Assembly (NCBI GenBank): GCA_009809945.1
Contig: WTPW01000633.1
Coordinates: forward strand, 276,745-340,744
Reading direction: 5' to 3'
Length of the DNA: 64,000 nt
Source of the DNA: Gigaspora margarita
Lineage: Eukaryota > Glomeromycota > Glomeromycetes > Diversisporales > Gigasporaceae
Below, piece by piece: positions 1 to 11,895 of this stretch; position 1 is the first letter of the stretch; each line of letters starts with the position of its first letter. The notes under the pieces were generated by a model. The model was not told the DNA's origin. It saw only the letters and a list, made by a program, of their open reading frames with translations, and made no database searches. The position numbers and the translations under genes are program-made.

Positions 1-42
1 ATTTTTATCTAAATATTACAACATATAAAAGTTATATAATTA

Positions 43-451
43 TAAAATATAAAATTTATGTAAAAATTTTTTTAGACATTATATAATATAATAGTTACTT
101 ACTTAAACATATAATGATAAGGATTAATTTATATGTAGCCGCGGCTACATGTATCCGTATTTAATAATTCTATAATAACTCTAAATTTTACTAGGGTAAC
201 CCCTGTCGTGTTACTAAGCAAAAATGCTCCTCTCGCGATTTTACTATAACTTCGACCCTAATCTTAACCCTAACCATAACGCTAACCAACCCTAACAAAT
301 TATTTTAATAGTAATGTAGCACCTTGCTAAAAAATTAGGTTAATAGTACAGCTACATGTAGCCCCCGGCTACAAATAAATTAATTCTAATTACAATATAT
401 AAAATTTATGTAAAAAATTTATTTAGATATAAAGTTACTTACTTAAACATA
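43..451. repeat. direct repeat flanking a small inverted-repeat element
   Basis: Bases 43-111 and 394-451 are imperfect direct copies (shared text includes aaaatttatgtaaaaa and agttacttacttaaacata). They bracket the element at 123-385. The arrangement suggests a local duplication around the element. No coding sequence is seen. Confidence 0.6.
123..385. mobile_element. MITE-like element with terminal inverted repeats
   Basis: The left end (ATTAATTTATATGTAGCCGC from 123) is matched in inverse orientation by the right end (352-385), giving imperfect ~28-bp terminal inverted repeats. The inside holds a degenerate CCCTAA-like stretch (about 257-297), which recurs in several other short elements of this window. 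There is no ORF, so it would be non-autonomous. Confidence 0.55.
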
Positions 452-635
452 AAATTATAAATAAATAACATTTATATAATCTTTTTTATAAAATTATATT
501 TATTTAAGTTTAAACAGATTTACATGAAATTCTATATTAAATAATATATAAAATTTAACATATAACATTTTATATAATAATTATATAAAACTGTAGATCA
601 ATGTAGATTATAACAATGTACTTCGCGATGTTGGG
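386..635. other. AT-rich intergenic, nothing recognised
   Basis: Apart from the right half of the direct repeat, this is plain AT-rich sequence lying downstream of the minus-strand MFS copy. I see no gene or element end. Confidence 0.5.
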
Positions 636-679
636 TGAAATTCTATATTGTGTAAATTTTAAATAAAAATAAAGTATTG

Positions 680-1973
680 CTAATTCTCTCGAAAAAATTT
701 TACCTGCCATCGTTTTCCATTAAAGTATACCAAAACCAAGAAGGAAGCTGGTAGAAAACACAATGAACTTATTAAAGTGTAATACCAACCAGTTCCTAAG
801 GCATCCTCCATCAGAGTTCCAAAAAATGCAGCTATGCCGGTTGCGATAAGTCTCATACAATAACTTAATGCTATTGCTGAAGCACCTAAACCAGGACACA
901 CGTCAATGAGATAAGGCGACAGAGAATTATAAACAATGTTTGTTGCAAATACGGCTTTATAAATAAATAAACATTAAACTTAATAATGTAATAATAAAAT
1001 AATGATAAAAGAATGATTAAACTATGAAATGAACTTACTAAAAAACCACAAAATCATCAAAACATAAATATTAAAATCAATTGTTAATAACCATCCATAG
1101 ACAAGATAAAAGCATGGAACCATTAGAGCACCGACAAATGCGCTTTTTATTCTCATTTCTGGACGAATATTTTCAGCTCCATTTTTTTTTGCCTTCTGCA
1201 ATATAAAATCCGAGTATTTACCTCCAACAGCACTTCCAATAGAATTTCCCAAAGTTGGTGCAAGAAATAATAATCCAATACTTGATGGCGCTAGATTATA
1301 TGATCTTGCAGAAAAATTGCGTGCAACACTAATATTTTGAAGAACTATCATTGCAAGTAATATGCTCATGTATATAACTGTAAGTATAAAACTCGGATAC
1401 CCCAGTAACTTTAGTAGAGAACATGGATTAAATCTTTTGTTGCTTGAAGAAATATTCGAATTAAATTGAGGGGCTATGGTCTGTTTATTGACCTGGCGAG
1501 AAGTTTCAGGGACAAAAAATAAGACCAAAAGAAAGATAAGGCCACCATATATTGTTAAAAAGTGATATATCCATCGCCAGTTAAGGTATTGGATAATAAA
1601 ACCACCACTCGCCGTTCCTAGTAGAGTAGAAAGAGCTAGGGTAAATATTCCAAAAGCGAACCCTCTGTCTATAAATACAAAATAATGATTAAATAAAACT
1701 ATATTAAAGCTTTTTTTAAAAAAATTATTAATTATATTAATTATATTGACATTTTTACATACCATTTGGAAAATAAATATCGCTTATTATTCCAGCACTA
1801 ATAGATACTGTTGAAGATGAGCCACAGGCCTGAATAGCGCTTAATATCAACAGTTGCCAAATTTTATTTGTTAGAGAGCATAAAATTGATGGAATGATAT
1901 ATACAATAATAGAGATCAATAACACTTTGCGTCTTGTAGCAAATCTATCTGAGTAAGCAGCACAAACGATCGA
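680..1973 (-). pseudogene. DHA1-type MFS transporter, 5'-truncated copy
   Basis: Three exons are readable on the minus strand: 1973-1763, 1668-1039 and 954-680. All have GT-AG introns, with donors GTATGT and GTAAGT. They encode the SDRFATRR loop, then SGGFIIQYLNWRWIY and VPETSRQ (family motif C and the PET that follows it), and the C-terminal half of a 12-helix transporter. By family resemblance it is a proton-coupled drug or polyamine antiporter of the plasma membrane. The reading frame is open throughout, including a Trp where the sister copy at 5473-7705 has a stop. Exons 1 and 2 of the sister are missing because the duplicated block ends near 2300, upstream of exon 3. No start codon or N-terminal helix is found, so it is probably a truncated pseudogene unless a new 5' exon was captured. 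Confidence 0.75.
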
Positions 1974-2148
1974 CTATAAATTTAAGCTTGTCAATTTATA
2001 AAATGAATCGATACGGGCCATAAATTAAATTTAAAATATAGTTGTTTACCGAAATTCCTGTAATAATTGAGTACACCGATACTTTTGTTTGCCAAATAAA
2101 ATAGAAATTCAGTATGCGTTTAGCTTGAAATTTTAATTTGAATTACAA

Positions 2149-2300
2149 TACCATAAATTCTCGAAATATCGGGTATCTATGCGTTATTACAATTGTATAT
2201 GCGCTATTTCTATACCGAAAACCTTAATATAATTTGTCAATATAACTCATTGTATCGACAATTTGAATTTTTTGCTCAGTCTCAAAATGCCGACATGGGC
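2149..2300. mobile_element. partial MITE (TACCATAAATTCTCG family)
   Basis: It starts with TACCATAAATTCTCGAAATA and matches, in inverse orientation, the right part of the element at 5944-6245. It is cut off at the duplication edge near 2300. A relative lies at 54741-55127. Confidence 0.65.
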
Positions 2301-2391
2301 AAAAATTGGGTGATTTGGCAAATGATCACGTGCCTATCTGCGTCACGTGTTGCCAATCATTTGCCAAATTACAATTTGCCCAATAATGGTG
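2297..2391. repeat. short quasi-palindrome
   Basis: TTTGGCAAATGATCACGTG and CACGTGTTGCCAATCATTTG form an imperfect hairpin flanked by GGGCAAA and TTTGCCC. It lies exactly where the inverted MFS duplication ends, so it may mark the rearrangement junction. Function unknown. Confidence 0.45.
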
Positions 2392-2499
2392 TTACCCGGC
2401 AATTTATGATCATTATTCTAGGGAGTTATCGACTGAGTTTTAATTTGAATAAACGTGTTTACATGTAACACGTGAAAAAGAGCCAAAGAGCTCTGAAAT

Positions 2500-2965
2500 A
2501 ACCTTCGAAATTAGAGTAGAAGTGTTATCGTTATAACCCCCCCCCGATAGATAAATAAATAACTGTTGTTATTATTATAAACCGATACCTTCCTGATAAG
2601 TGAGATCGTATTAAAGTATAAACCTGTGACCTCATAATAAACGTCTAATCCCGTGATTGATTCCCGAAATCCCGTGATCCCAATTTTCGGTTTCCGACCG
2701 CCTCCAGCTGCCGTCGGAATTTAATCGAGTCCAATCGGAGCTACACACGTGACATAGTGAACGAAGTTCACGATTGAAAGTGAATATTAAATCTTCAAGA
2801 CCCTCTGAACCTTGAGACCCGGACCAAATCAACCTCGCCTCTTTCTGCCTGCCGATTCAAGGTTTAGGAGTCTTGAGTATTAGTAGAGTTGATTTTAGTT
2901 AGTGTTATTAGTGTATTGTGATTATAGTTAGAAGTAGGGAATATTTCCCCCTTCTCAACGTACGT
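2500..2965 (+). mobile_element. remnant or solo LTR related to the gypsy element at 13.3 kb
   Basis: In opposite orientation, this stretch shares with the LTRs at 13289 and 21599 the AGAAGG end, the block around AGGCAGAAAGAGGCG and the GGTCCGGGTCTCAAGGTTCAG block, but diverges elsewhere. It is therefore a related, older LTR of the same clade. No internal coding region accompanies it. Its outer edges are approximate. Confidence 0.6.
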
Positions 2966-5472
2966 ACAGTACGTAACATGTAGATTACTAACTAATCCAG
3001 GGAGGAACCTCATCAAATGATATAAAAATTACGTTTTTGATGCATCCTGACAAAATTAGGTACTTCTTTATGTATTCGCATTAACATTAAATGAAATGCA
3101 TATCAATAAATTTTATTAACAAATAATTATTTGTCACTTAAAACACCTAATATACGATCAAATTACACTACTGATTTGTTTATTAACGCTATTCTAAAAG
3201 AAGTTACACAAATAAAAATGTGCAATTTTATTGGCTAACTTTAATCTCTTAAATACAATTTTTATCGAATAAAGACACGTGTATAAAAAGCTAAAATTTA
3301 CTAAGAGATTTTTTCAATTGGATTTGAACCAATTGGGCTTTGAACGTTTCCCTCTATAGATTCAAGAAAAAGTTGATTTGCCAATTTGAGCAAGAAGACA
3401 AATTGAATCCTTTGTTAAGTCCATTGAGTAGGTGCCTGAAGACGCCCTTAGACTAATTGGGGCTCAGAATTAAAGATTCAACGTCCGATGTCAGATAAAA
3501 TAAGTGGGTTATTTATTCAAAGAAGCAACATAAGATTCCTATTTGTTTTTTTAAAATATATTAATATGCTTATTTACATAATCTCTTACTGTTGGGTGTT
3601 TATTAAAAGTTATTTTATTACCGACTAATTTTTGATTTGGAACTTTAAAACAGAAAATAGGATTTTTTATAATCCACTTATTTTCGAAATAAGTTTATTC
3701 TGAAACCCCTATTATTTCAAATGGTTTCGAACTGTAACATTCCAATTCGAACACTGCCTATTGTGATTCTTAAAGCGAGATTACTTCATATATTGATTTA
3801 CTGTACATACTGAATAAAATGTATTCTTGTTTTATTAATATAAATAATGATACTAATTAAATCAAAAAATACACCTATATTGGTTCATGGTAGAATACTG
3901 GTTTTAATTTATCTTCCAATGGCGATAATTCTACGAGAAGACTATTAGAAAAACCAAACATGGACAAGCCTTGATACTTTCACAAATATAGACCTACATC
4001 AATTAAATCGATTAGCCCATCAAGTCGCAAAGTTTTTACGAAGCAAAAAAAGAAGCGAATGTCTGAATTGTCTTGGCGTTTTAATAAAAAAAATGTTGGG
4101 AGTGCAATTTTACCTGTAATACTTGCAGAATCCTTAACCTCTAGAACAACTCCAGCCTTGCTTGCTTTAAACCACTTCTAAATAAGGATAAATAATGCAA
4201 TGATTTTAATTGATATTCCAGTAGGCGTAACTATAATAATGCATCATATGTAAAATGCACTATATAATTATTATTAATTGGTAATTTTAAATACCGAAAA
4301 ACCAATTGTCATCTATAAAAAAATCAAATAATACAGTTGCTTTGCCAAAACCGATCAAATAAACTGTCAAACCTAATAAAAATTAATCACGTCTGCTTCT
4401 GATATAGTCATTAGAATGTTAATAGTTAATGTATTAATGCGTAATGCGTATTCGATCTTGGTACTGAGATTTAACAATATGCATTTAGAAAACATTAAGA
4501 TATGTGCATTTATAGACGTCATGTATATATTTGGACCAAAGGTTGTTTAGAGGGGATTTACATTTATCGAAAGTGCATTTATGGAGATTTCACTGCATAT
4601 ATATATTATGTCGGGCGAAATGAAGAATAAGAATCATGAAATATTCCGAAATTCCGAATGAACATAAAAGACAAGCAAAAAATTCGAATAAATCTCCGAG
4701 ATTTTCGAGGGGAAAATGTTTTAATATATAAATTCATTTCTCATCCCCTTTCTTCTTTTGAGAATGAATGTAATGCCATACACCAAATCAAATCGATCTG
4801 GGCCAAAGATAAAATTTTTTTAAAAAATTATTTTTTATCATGCGATGTCATGCACACGTAATTATAAAATGCCTCATTTCCCATTACTAACTTTCAAAGT
4901 TGGTACAAAGTTTATTCACCATGCATATTATTTGACATATGGACTGTATACATAATATGATTTGCTTAAAAAAAGATTATTTGGTCTTGGACGTGGATAA
5001 ACCCGGCATATTATTTTGACATGCTAGTTTAATAATATGATTTGTTTAAAAAAAATTATGCGGATAAACTAAAAATATAATTGTTTTGGTTTGAGCAGCG
5101 AGTGTAAGAAAGATGAAAACAAGGAAAACGATGATAAAAAAACTTTAAATATATTGGGATACATAAAAATAAGAAAGGTGAAACTGGTAATGCATACTTC
5201 TAATAGTTACTTTCCTGACAATATTATTGAGAATAATTTATTACAATTCTATAAAGTGTAGATCATGAATCAATTTTAGTGATTTAGAAATTCATCAGAC
5301 GAATAACGTAATTATGTATAGACGCAACACGAATCTACCCTTAGTGATTATGCATATGCTTATATATTATAATGCGCGCAATGTTCATTTCCTCATTTAT
5401 TTGATATACGGTTAAAAACATTTAGCAAAATCCTAGCGATTTTACATTTTACAAAAAAAAATTTTTAATCAT
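2966..5472. other. long intergenic region, no gene supported
   Basis: Mixed AT-rich sequence between the LTR remnant and the plus-strand MFS copy. It begins with a GTACGTAC palindrome near 2962. Several short open frames exist (for example near 4658-4861) but none shows a domain, codon bias or splice support. The final ~150 bp before 5473 would hold the promoter of the MFS copy; no clear element is recognised there. Confidence 0.5.
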
Positions 5473-7705
5473 TTGATTTTGTTTCGTGTTTCAATGACGA
5501 GAAGTTTCTTCTCTGAAGTCTCTGAAGCTTCCGAAGACTATGCCACTGAAGTCGATGAAATTAATGATTTTAATTTTATTAGTGATGTCGATGAGGCAAC
5601 TTTAATCAATGGAGTCTATGAAGCTACTGATCTCAAAGTAGTCAACTTGGCCACTGAATCCATTAAAGTCACTGAAAACATTGAATCAACTGATAGTCCA
5701 AAGCATTGGCCCTCGCGAAAGAAATGTTGGATTTTATTTGTTTTAACCATAACGGAAACGTTAATAATTACTACAGGCTCGTAAGTATCTAATGAAAATT
5801 TTTTTATTACTATTAATATAGTCACAATAATCGCATTGTAATATGGTAGGATTCTTTTCCCGGCATTGAAAAAATTGCGTAAAGAATTTGATACTTCAGA
5901 AGTGGCTGTTAATTCATTATGTAATATTTCCAGGTATCTAGTATACCGTAAATTCTCGAAATAGCTGGCATGAGCTTTATTTCGAAAATCATGTCCCAAA
6001 AATATCATTGTTAATTTCGAAATAATGCCCATAATAACGCGCATCTCACTGGCACTTCAGCGAATGTATAACACGCGTTACTTTTGCTATGTCAACATTT
6101 TTGAGATGAGCAAAAATTTATATTATCAATACAATGAGTTATACCGACATTTTATATTAAGATTTAATGAAAATTTCGGTATAAAAATAGCGCACAGATG
6201 CTCGTAATAACGCATCGATGTCCGCTATTTCGGGAATTTATGGTATTATAATCCAAATTAAAACTTTAGTTTAACGTATACTGAATTTATAATTTATTTT
6301 GGTAAATCAAAGTATCGGTGTACGCATTTTGTACAGGAATTTCGGTAAATAACTTTTTTAAATTTTAATTCGTGACCATATATCGCTTTATTTTCATAAC
6401 TTGACAAAATTAAATTTATAGTCGATCGTTTATGCTGCTTACTCAGATAGATTTGCTACAAGACGCAATGTATTATTGCTCTCTATGATTGTGTATATCA
6501 TTCCATCAATATTATGCACTCTGACAAATAGAATTTAGCAACTGTTAATATTAACCGCTATTCAGGCCTGTGGTTCATCTTCAACAGTATCTGTAGGTGC
6601 TGGGATAATAAGCGATATTTATTTCCCAAAGGGTATGTAAAAATCAATATGATTAATAGTTTTTTTAAAAAAAGATTTAATATAATCATATCTAATTTTT
6701 ATTTTATAATTATAGACAGGGGATTCGCTTTTGGAATATTTTCCTTAGCTCCTGCCACTTTAATAGGGACGGCAAGTGGTGGTTATATTATCGAATATCT
6801 TAACTGGCGATGGATATATTACTCTTTAGCAATATATGGTGGCACTATCTTTTTTTTGATATTATTTTTTATCCCTGAAACTTCCTGCCAGGTCAATCAA
6901 CAAACTAGAACCCCTCAATTTAATTCGAATAATTCTTCAAGCAAAAATAGATTTAATCCATTTGCTCCACTAAAATTATTGGCATATCCGAATTTTGTAC
7001 TTACAGTTACATACATGAGCATAATACTTTCAATGATAACTCTTCAAAATATTAGTGTTGCACGAAATTTTTCTGCAAGGTCATATAATCTAGCACCATC
7101 AACTATTGGATTATTATTTCTTGCACCCACTTTGGGAAATTCTTTTGGAAGTGCTATTGGAGGTAAATGCTCAGATTTTATATTGCAGAGAGCAAGAAAA
7201 AATGGTGTTGAAATTATTTGTCCAGAAATGAGAATAAAAAGCGCAACAATTGGAGCTTTAATGGTTCCATGTTCATATCTTGTGTATGGATGGTTATTGA
7301 CAAATAATTTTAATATGTATGTTTTGATGATTTTGTGGTTTTTCAGTAAGTTCATTTAATAGTTTAATCAGTTCTTTAATCATTATATTATTACTATATT
7401 ATTAAGTTTAATAATTACTTATTTATAAAGATGTATTTGGAACATACATTGTTTATAATTCATTGTCTCCTTATCTCATCGATGCGTGCCCTGGTTTAAG
7501 TGCTTCAGCAATAGCATTAAGTTATTGTATAAGACTAATCATGACCGGCGTAGTTGCAATTTTTGGATCTCTGATGGAAGATTCCTTAGGAACTGGTTGG
7601 TACTACACTTTAATAAGTTCATTGTGTCTTCTACCAACTTTCTTCTTAGTTTTGGTATACTTTAATGGAAAACAATGGAAGGAAAAATTCTTTCGAGAGG
7701 AATAG
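5473..7705 (+). pseudogene. DHA1-type MFS transporter with MITE insertion and in-frame stop
   Basis: Exons read as 5473-5780, 5850-5933, 6422-6632, 6716-7345 and 7431-7705 with GT-AG introns. Exon 1 encodes an acidic cytosolic N-terminus (about 75 residues) and then SPKHWPSRKKC followed by the first helix, as in fungal DHA1 drug/polyamine antiporters. Exon 2 gives SILFPALKKLRKEFDTSEVA, exon 3 the SDRFATRR loop, exon 4 the SGGYIIEYLNWRWIY motif and IPETSCQ, and exon 5 ends FREE-stop. Two defects are visible. A TAG in exon 3 (near 6529) stands where the inverted copy has TGG (Trp). A 300-bp inverted-repeat element occupies the exon 2-3 intron, and the phases across that junction do not fit, so a short exon there is lost or unrecognised. 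It is most likely a recent pseudogene. Confidence 0.75.
5944..6245. mobile_element. MITE with TACCGTAAATTCTCG ends
   Basis: Terminal inverted repeats of ~21 bp: TACCGTAAATTCTCGAAATA at the left, its complement (ending AATTTATGGTA) at the right, 302 bp in all. Sub-terminal GAAATAACGC-type repeats recur inside. It lies between MFS exons 2 and 3. Half of it is also present in the inverted duplicate at 2149-2300. Confidence 0.8.
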
Positions 7706-7749
7706 CAATGCTTTATTTTTATTAAAAATTTACACAAAATAGAATTTCA
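6086..7749 (+). repeat. right arm of an inverted segmental duplication
   Basis: This is the counterpart of 636-2300 in opposite orientation, covering the MITE's right half, MFS exons 3-5 and ~45 bp past the stop codon. The arms are separated by ~3.8 kb that holds the LTR remnant. Confidence 0.85.
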
Positions 7750-8270
7750 TAGAATAGAGCTTATTCATATTTTATTTAAAAATTAGACAAGTTAAAAACC
7801 ATTCCTTTAACCAAAAGTATTTAATGTTGCAAATTTTAAAATTTGCCTGACTTCAAAAATATTTACTAATAGAATCTTTATTTAAATTTGTTAATTAATT
7901 TAATTACTTTTATAAAAATCAATCAATATTTGAACTGCTAAAAATCTGCCTTCATAACATTAATAATAATAATGTGCAGAAATTTTTACAAAAATAAACA
8001 CATTTTATTATTTTATTATTTATTCCAATTAAAAATTATTTTACTGATTTCAGATTATTAAAAAGCTAATATTAGTAATATATTAGCATATTTTAATTAT
8101 TTAAAGGCCTAAAAGCAATGCCCCTACGAACCCAACCCGAACCGAACCTAGGGTTAAGTTCAGGTTCGGTTCAAATTTTGGTTTGAGTTCGGGTTTAATA
8201 AGAAAACTTTAGTACATGCTCATGATTGGTTCGGATTCAGTTAAAAAAATTTAGCCTAATTCTCACTTAG
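7750..8270. other. AT-rich intergenic with a self-complementary GGTTCGG patch
   Basis: Mostly AT-rich DNA without a gene. At about 8128-8195 lies a patch of repeated AACCCGAACC and GGTTCGGGTT words that can fold back on itself. The same kind of patch occurs near 12720, 33930, 49130 and 53260. Confidence 0.5.
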
Positions 8271-8326
8271 ACCACGAAAGTTGATTTTTCGTTTTACATT
8301 ACCCGCCGTCCTTTTTTCAATTTTTT

Positions 8327-8402
<76 letters not shown>

Positions 8403-8689
8403 TCCCAATTGCGCCAAATTGTTCGATTTTTGACATCCATTTTTTCCCGCTATTTTCATCCGGTGTCACCCGATGGAGACTTTAATTCCTGTAATTGCCC
8501 GATAGGACTGACAGGACAGCCGGTCCAATTTTTGATTCCTTGTCGTGCAAAATGAAAAATTAACTTTGTATAACCTTAAATGTGAACTATTTGCAGTAAA
8601 TTAAAAAAAAAAATAAATAAAAAAAAAAGACCCATGTTTTCAGATTCCATGTAATGCAAAACGAAAAATCAATTTTGAGTGGCCTTAAA
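8271..8689. mobile_element. MITE-like element carrying a 70-nt poly-T tract
   Basis: The left arm (about 8271-8306, with GTTGATTTTTCGTTTTACAT) is complementary to the right arm (about 8650-8688). Further right-arm-like copies lie at 8535-8577 and 9009-9047. The T run at 8330-8399 lies inside. The ends resemble those of the larger elements starting at 9529 and 50447. No ORF is supported. Confidence 0.5.
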
Positions 8690-9528
8690 GAATTATCAAC
8701 AAGCATACATAATTCATTTATCCTTTTTATTTTAGCTGAATTATTTTGTATAACCATGAGTCGTTTATTTAAATTATTATTAATTGATAACAATATTTTC
8801 ATAGAATTAGCAACAAGACCAACACAGTTTCGTAACACCATATCAATGATAACATTAATCTGAAATCGTAGCTATAATATCTGAACAATTTCAAAGGCCC
8901 TAGCGTCAGGAGCTAGAAGTGTATGTGACTATTTAGTTTACAGTAATAATAAAATAAAATAAAATAAAAATAAAAAAATCCGCTCATCCGTCCCGAATTT
9001 TTAAATTCATGTAATGCAAATCGAAATATCAACTTTGTGTGCCTTAGTATAAAAGATTGTTTTCCCATATCCTGAAAGAAAAGGTGAATAATCAACATCT
9101 ACTCAAATTTCTTTGTTTAATACACGTGATGTAAAAATCTAATCAGTTGTAATGAAAACAAGTCATGTGCCTGCTGGGAGATTCTTTTTTTTTATTTTAT
9201 TTTATTTTTTTTTTGAATCGCTTTGATGCGCAAAAACATTATTTTTGACCCATTTAACCCATTTTTATTGACCCACCCTAATGGAAATTTCATCGTATTT
9301 GACCTATCGGTGATCATATGATTTGTATTTTGTAACGTGATTGCGATCATGATTAAGAATTGCAAAGTATGTTAAAGCACAATAAAGCTTATACAAATTA
9401 AGTAATATCTGAAGCGAAAATGATGCAATTAATCATGTCATATAAAAGACAAAAGTAATAAGGTTCTTTTTAAAAGGAAAATATAACGATATGCATACCA
9501 TAAACTTGGTTATAGAAACGTTAAATAA
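8690..9528. other. AT-rich spacer with one stray element arm
   Basis: Apart from the inverted-repeat arm at 9009-9047, nothing is recognised. The short open frames here are low-complexity or antisense to repeat arms. Confidence 0.45.
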
Positions 9529-9755
9529 GGCCATTCGAAGTTAATTTTTCGGATAACATCACCCCTCCCCCTTCCCTTTTTGATGCCCCCGGTAAAATGA
9601 ACATATAAAAAAGTAAAATTAAAAAAATAAAAATACCGCATAACCGCGAAATAACGCGAAGGGGCGTGGTTTCGTATTTCGGCCTAAATTAAGTTTAATT
9701 CAAGCAGAAATTCGAAATAACTCCCTATGCGTTATTTCGCGATTTTTACGGCAAA

Positions 9756-10040
9756 TATAAAATAAAAAGATAATTTAAATAAAAAAGATAATTTAAAATA
9801 AAAAAATACTTTAGAATAAAAAAAATAATTGAAATAAAAAAAAAATTAATTTAAATAAAAAAAATTTTATTAAATTAACCTAAATTAAAAAAAAATAAAA
9901 AAATATTTAAAAAAATAAAAATAAAAAAAAAACGAGAAAAAAATAATTAATTTAAATATTAAATTAACCTAAATTAAAAAAAAATAAAAAAATATTTAAA
10001 AAAATAAAAATAAAACGAGAAAAAAAATAAATAATAAAAA
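9756..10040. repeat. A-rich low-complexity tract
   Basis: Runs of ATAAAAAA and TTAAAATAAAAAA words in near-tandem arrangement, with two similar ~55-bp blocks (about 9855-9925 and 9960-10018). It is part of the surrounding non-coding element and has a shorter counterpart near 50660-50745. Confidence 0.6.
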
Positions 10041-10446
10041 TAAAGTTAAAATTATAGTTCCTACTTTGCTGTCCTCTAATATATGTTTATTTCCGTTTGC
10101 GATGAAACTATTCAAGAAAAATTGCTTAAAAGAGCTTTCGAAGTGTTTTTTATTCGATTCGAAAAGCTAGAGAATTAGTTTTAAAGAATAAAAAGAATTT
10201 TTAAATAAACATGTAACTTTTACGGATATATCAATTACAAAGCAATTATTCGAATCGATACTTTTTTACATTAATTTTTTAAACCATCCGACCAGTGATT
10301 ATTTCATTTAATGAGAGACAAAATTTGTATTCGGTCAATAGGAACTTGGGGAATTAATAGACCCAAAATTCCGATCTGTGATCGCTGCATACAATAACGC
10401 AGGTTCAGATCCAATCACTAGATCACGAGACTTTGGTAGTAAAAAT

Positions 10447-11780
10447 ACCTACCAAATTATACCGACACTGCATGCACGTGACTTATCTTCGTTATCGGCA
10501 CAGCAAATGATCGACACGAGTACATCAATCTTCTTAAAACTTTGAACGAAGATACCTTGATAACCATTGAAGCAAACTCGATGAATTTTTTTTATTTTGA
10601 ATTTAAAGGCTTGCAGAATTAAAATAACAAAAACTTCATCGAATTTGCTTTGATGGTTGTCGAGATATCTTCGGTCAAAGTTTTAGTAAAGAATTAAAAC
10701 GTCTATAGTAAATAGAGATAAAAATTTTGACTTTAAACAAAGATATCTCGATAACAACCAAAGCAAATTCGATAACTTATGTTTTTTTTAATTATATTGA
10801 CTTGTAGAGTTAAAATAAAGAAAAAATGATATATTTTGCTTAGGAGATTGTCGAGATATCTTCATTCAAAGTTTGGTAAAAACTAAAATGCCTTTTAAAT
10901 AGAAGCAAGGAAATTTTTTTAGAAATTTTGAACGAAAATATCACCAACAAAGGTCTAGCGAATTTTCTTAAGCAGTTTAGTGATATTTTCATTCAAAGTA
11001 TCTAAAACCTCCTTGCTTCTGTTTAAAAGGCATTTTAGTTTTTACCAAACTCTGAACGAAGATATCTCAACAATCTCCTAAGTAAAATATATCATTTTTT
11101 TATTTTAACTCTACAAGTCAATAGAATTAAAAAAAAATATAAGTCCATCAAATTTGCTTTGGTTGTTGTCGAGATATCTTTGTTCAAAGTCAAAATTTTT
11201 ATCTCTATTTAAAAGATGTTTTAATTCTTTACTAAACTTTGACCAAAGATATCTCGACAACTATCAAAGCAAATTCGATGAACTTTTTGTTGTTTTAATT
11301 CTGCAAGCCTTTAAATTCAAAATAAAAAAATTCATCAATTTGCTTTAATGGTTGTCAAGATATCTTTGTTCAAAGTTTTAAGATTTATGTACTCGTGTCG
11401 ACTATTTGCTGTGTCAATAACATAGATAAGTTACGTGCATGCTGTGTTGGTATAATTTCCCCAGTATCACCATCAAATTTTACTATCACTTAATTTTTTG
11501 TGGTATGGTACAACCAATAGCAGGTCCTGCTTAGATGTAATGTTACATGAGCAGGAAGATCAAAGCATGACATTTGCTTTTTCAAAAATCGCTTATTTCT
11601 CTAAAATTTGTATAAGAAATCACTTTCGCACCCTAACAAAAAAAATTCCTTGAGCAATTTTGCTATATATTTTTGCTAATATTAAGCCCTACAGGAACCC
11701 TAACTCAAACTTAAACAAACTTGAAGTTTTTGGGCATAGCCATGTGATAGTAAAAAAGTGATAGCAATTCTGTGGAATAT
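10447..11780. mobile_element. foldback element with 10-bp target duplication
   Basis: Two arms of ~490 bp (about 10450-10944 and 10979-11460) are inverted copies around a centre near 10960. A further ~300 bp follows on the right. The whole insert is bracketed by TAGTAAAAAT at 10437-10446 and 11781-11790. The homologous element at 52.6 kb lacks the insert and has CTGTAAAAATTGTA at that place, an empty site. Arms contain repeated GAGATATCTT words. No ORF is supported. Confidence 0.75.
11477..11772. repeat. dispersed repeat shared with 34108-35128
   Basis: This stretch is an inverted relative of the ends of 34108-35128. Shared words include GGGCATAG next to AACTTCAAGTT-like text, GAGAAATA and CCAATAGCA. 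It carries one copy of the CAAAATTTTGC motif (11634-11665, inverted). It forms the right part of the foldback insertion. Confidence 0.5.
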
Positions 11781-11895
11781 TAGTAAAAATTGTACATACG
11801 TACGAAGTTATTTTTCTTGGATGAATGCATTATATAATTAATTATTTATTTATTTGCTTTTTTTCTCCTCTATTTTGTAAGAAAAATGTAATGCC

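Larger units (their letters stand above)
636..2300 (-). repeat. left arm of an inverted segmental duplication
   Basis: This block is an inverted, diverged copy of 6086-7749. Homology covers MFS exons 3-5, their introns, the upstream intronic DNA and part of a small inverted-repeat element (2149-2300), then stops abruptly near 2300. Because the element fragment is shared, it was present before the duplication. Confidence 0.85.
9529..11895. mobile_element. DNA element related to 50447-52911, right end missing, with a foldback inside
   Basis: It begins GGCCATTCGAAGTTAATTTT, as does the element at 50447. Homology with 50447-52700 continues through the AT/A-rich section and the stretch AACTTGGGGAATTA near 10347, is interrupted by 1.34 kb (10447-11780), and resumes until about 11895. 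The right terminal repeat present at 52911 is not found here. No coding sequence. Confidence 0.65.

Noticed and set aside
240-300. Telomere-like CCCTAA repeats near the window start
   Set aside because: Similar degenerate patches occur inside many small elements across the window, so they are element sequence, not a chromosome end.
2193-2468. 91-residue open frame
   Set aside because: It spans a truncated MITE and a quasi-palindrome, with no domain.
3310-3400. tRNA-like GGTTCAAATCC on the minus strand
   Set aside because: No D-arm, anticodon arm or acceptor stem could be drawn around it.
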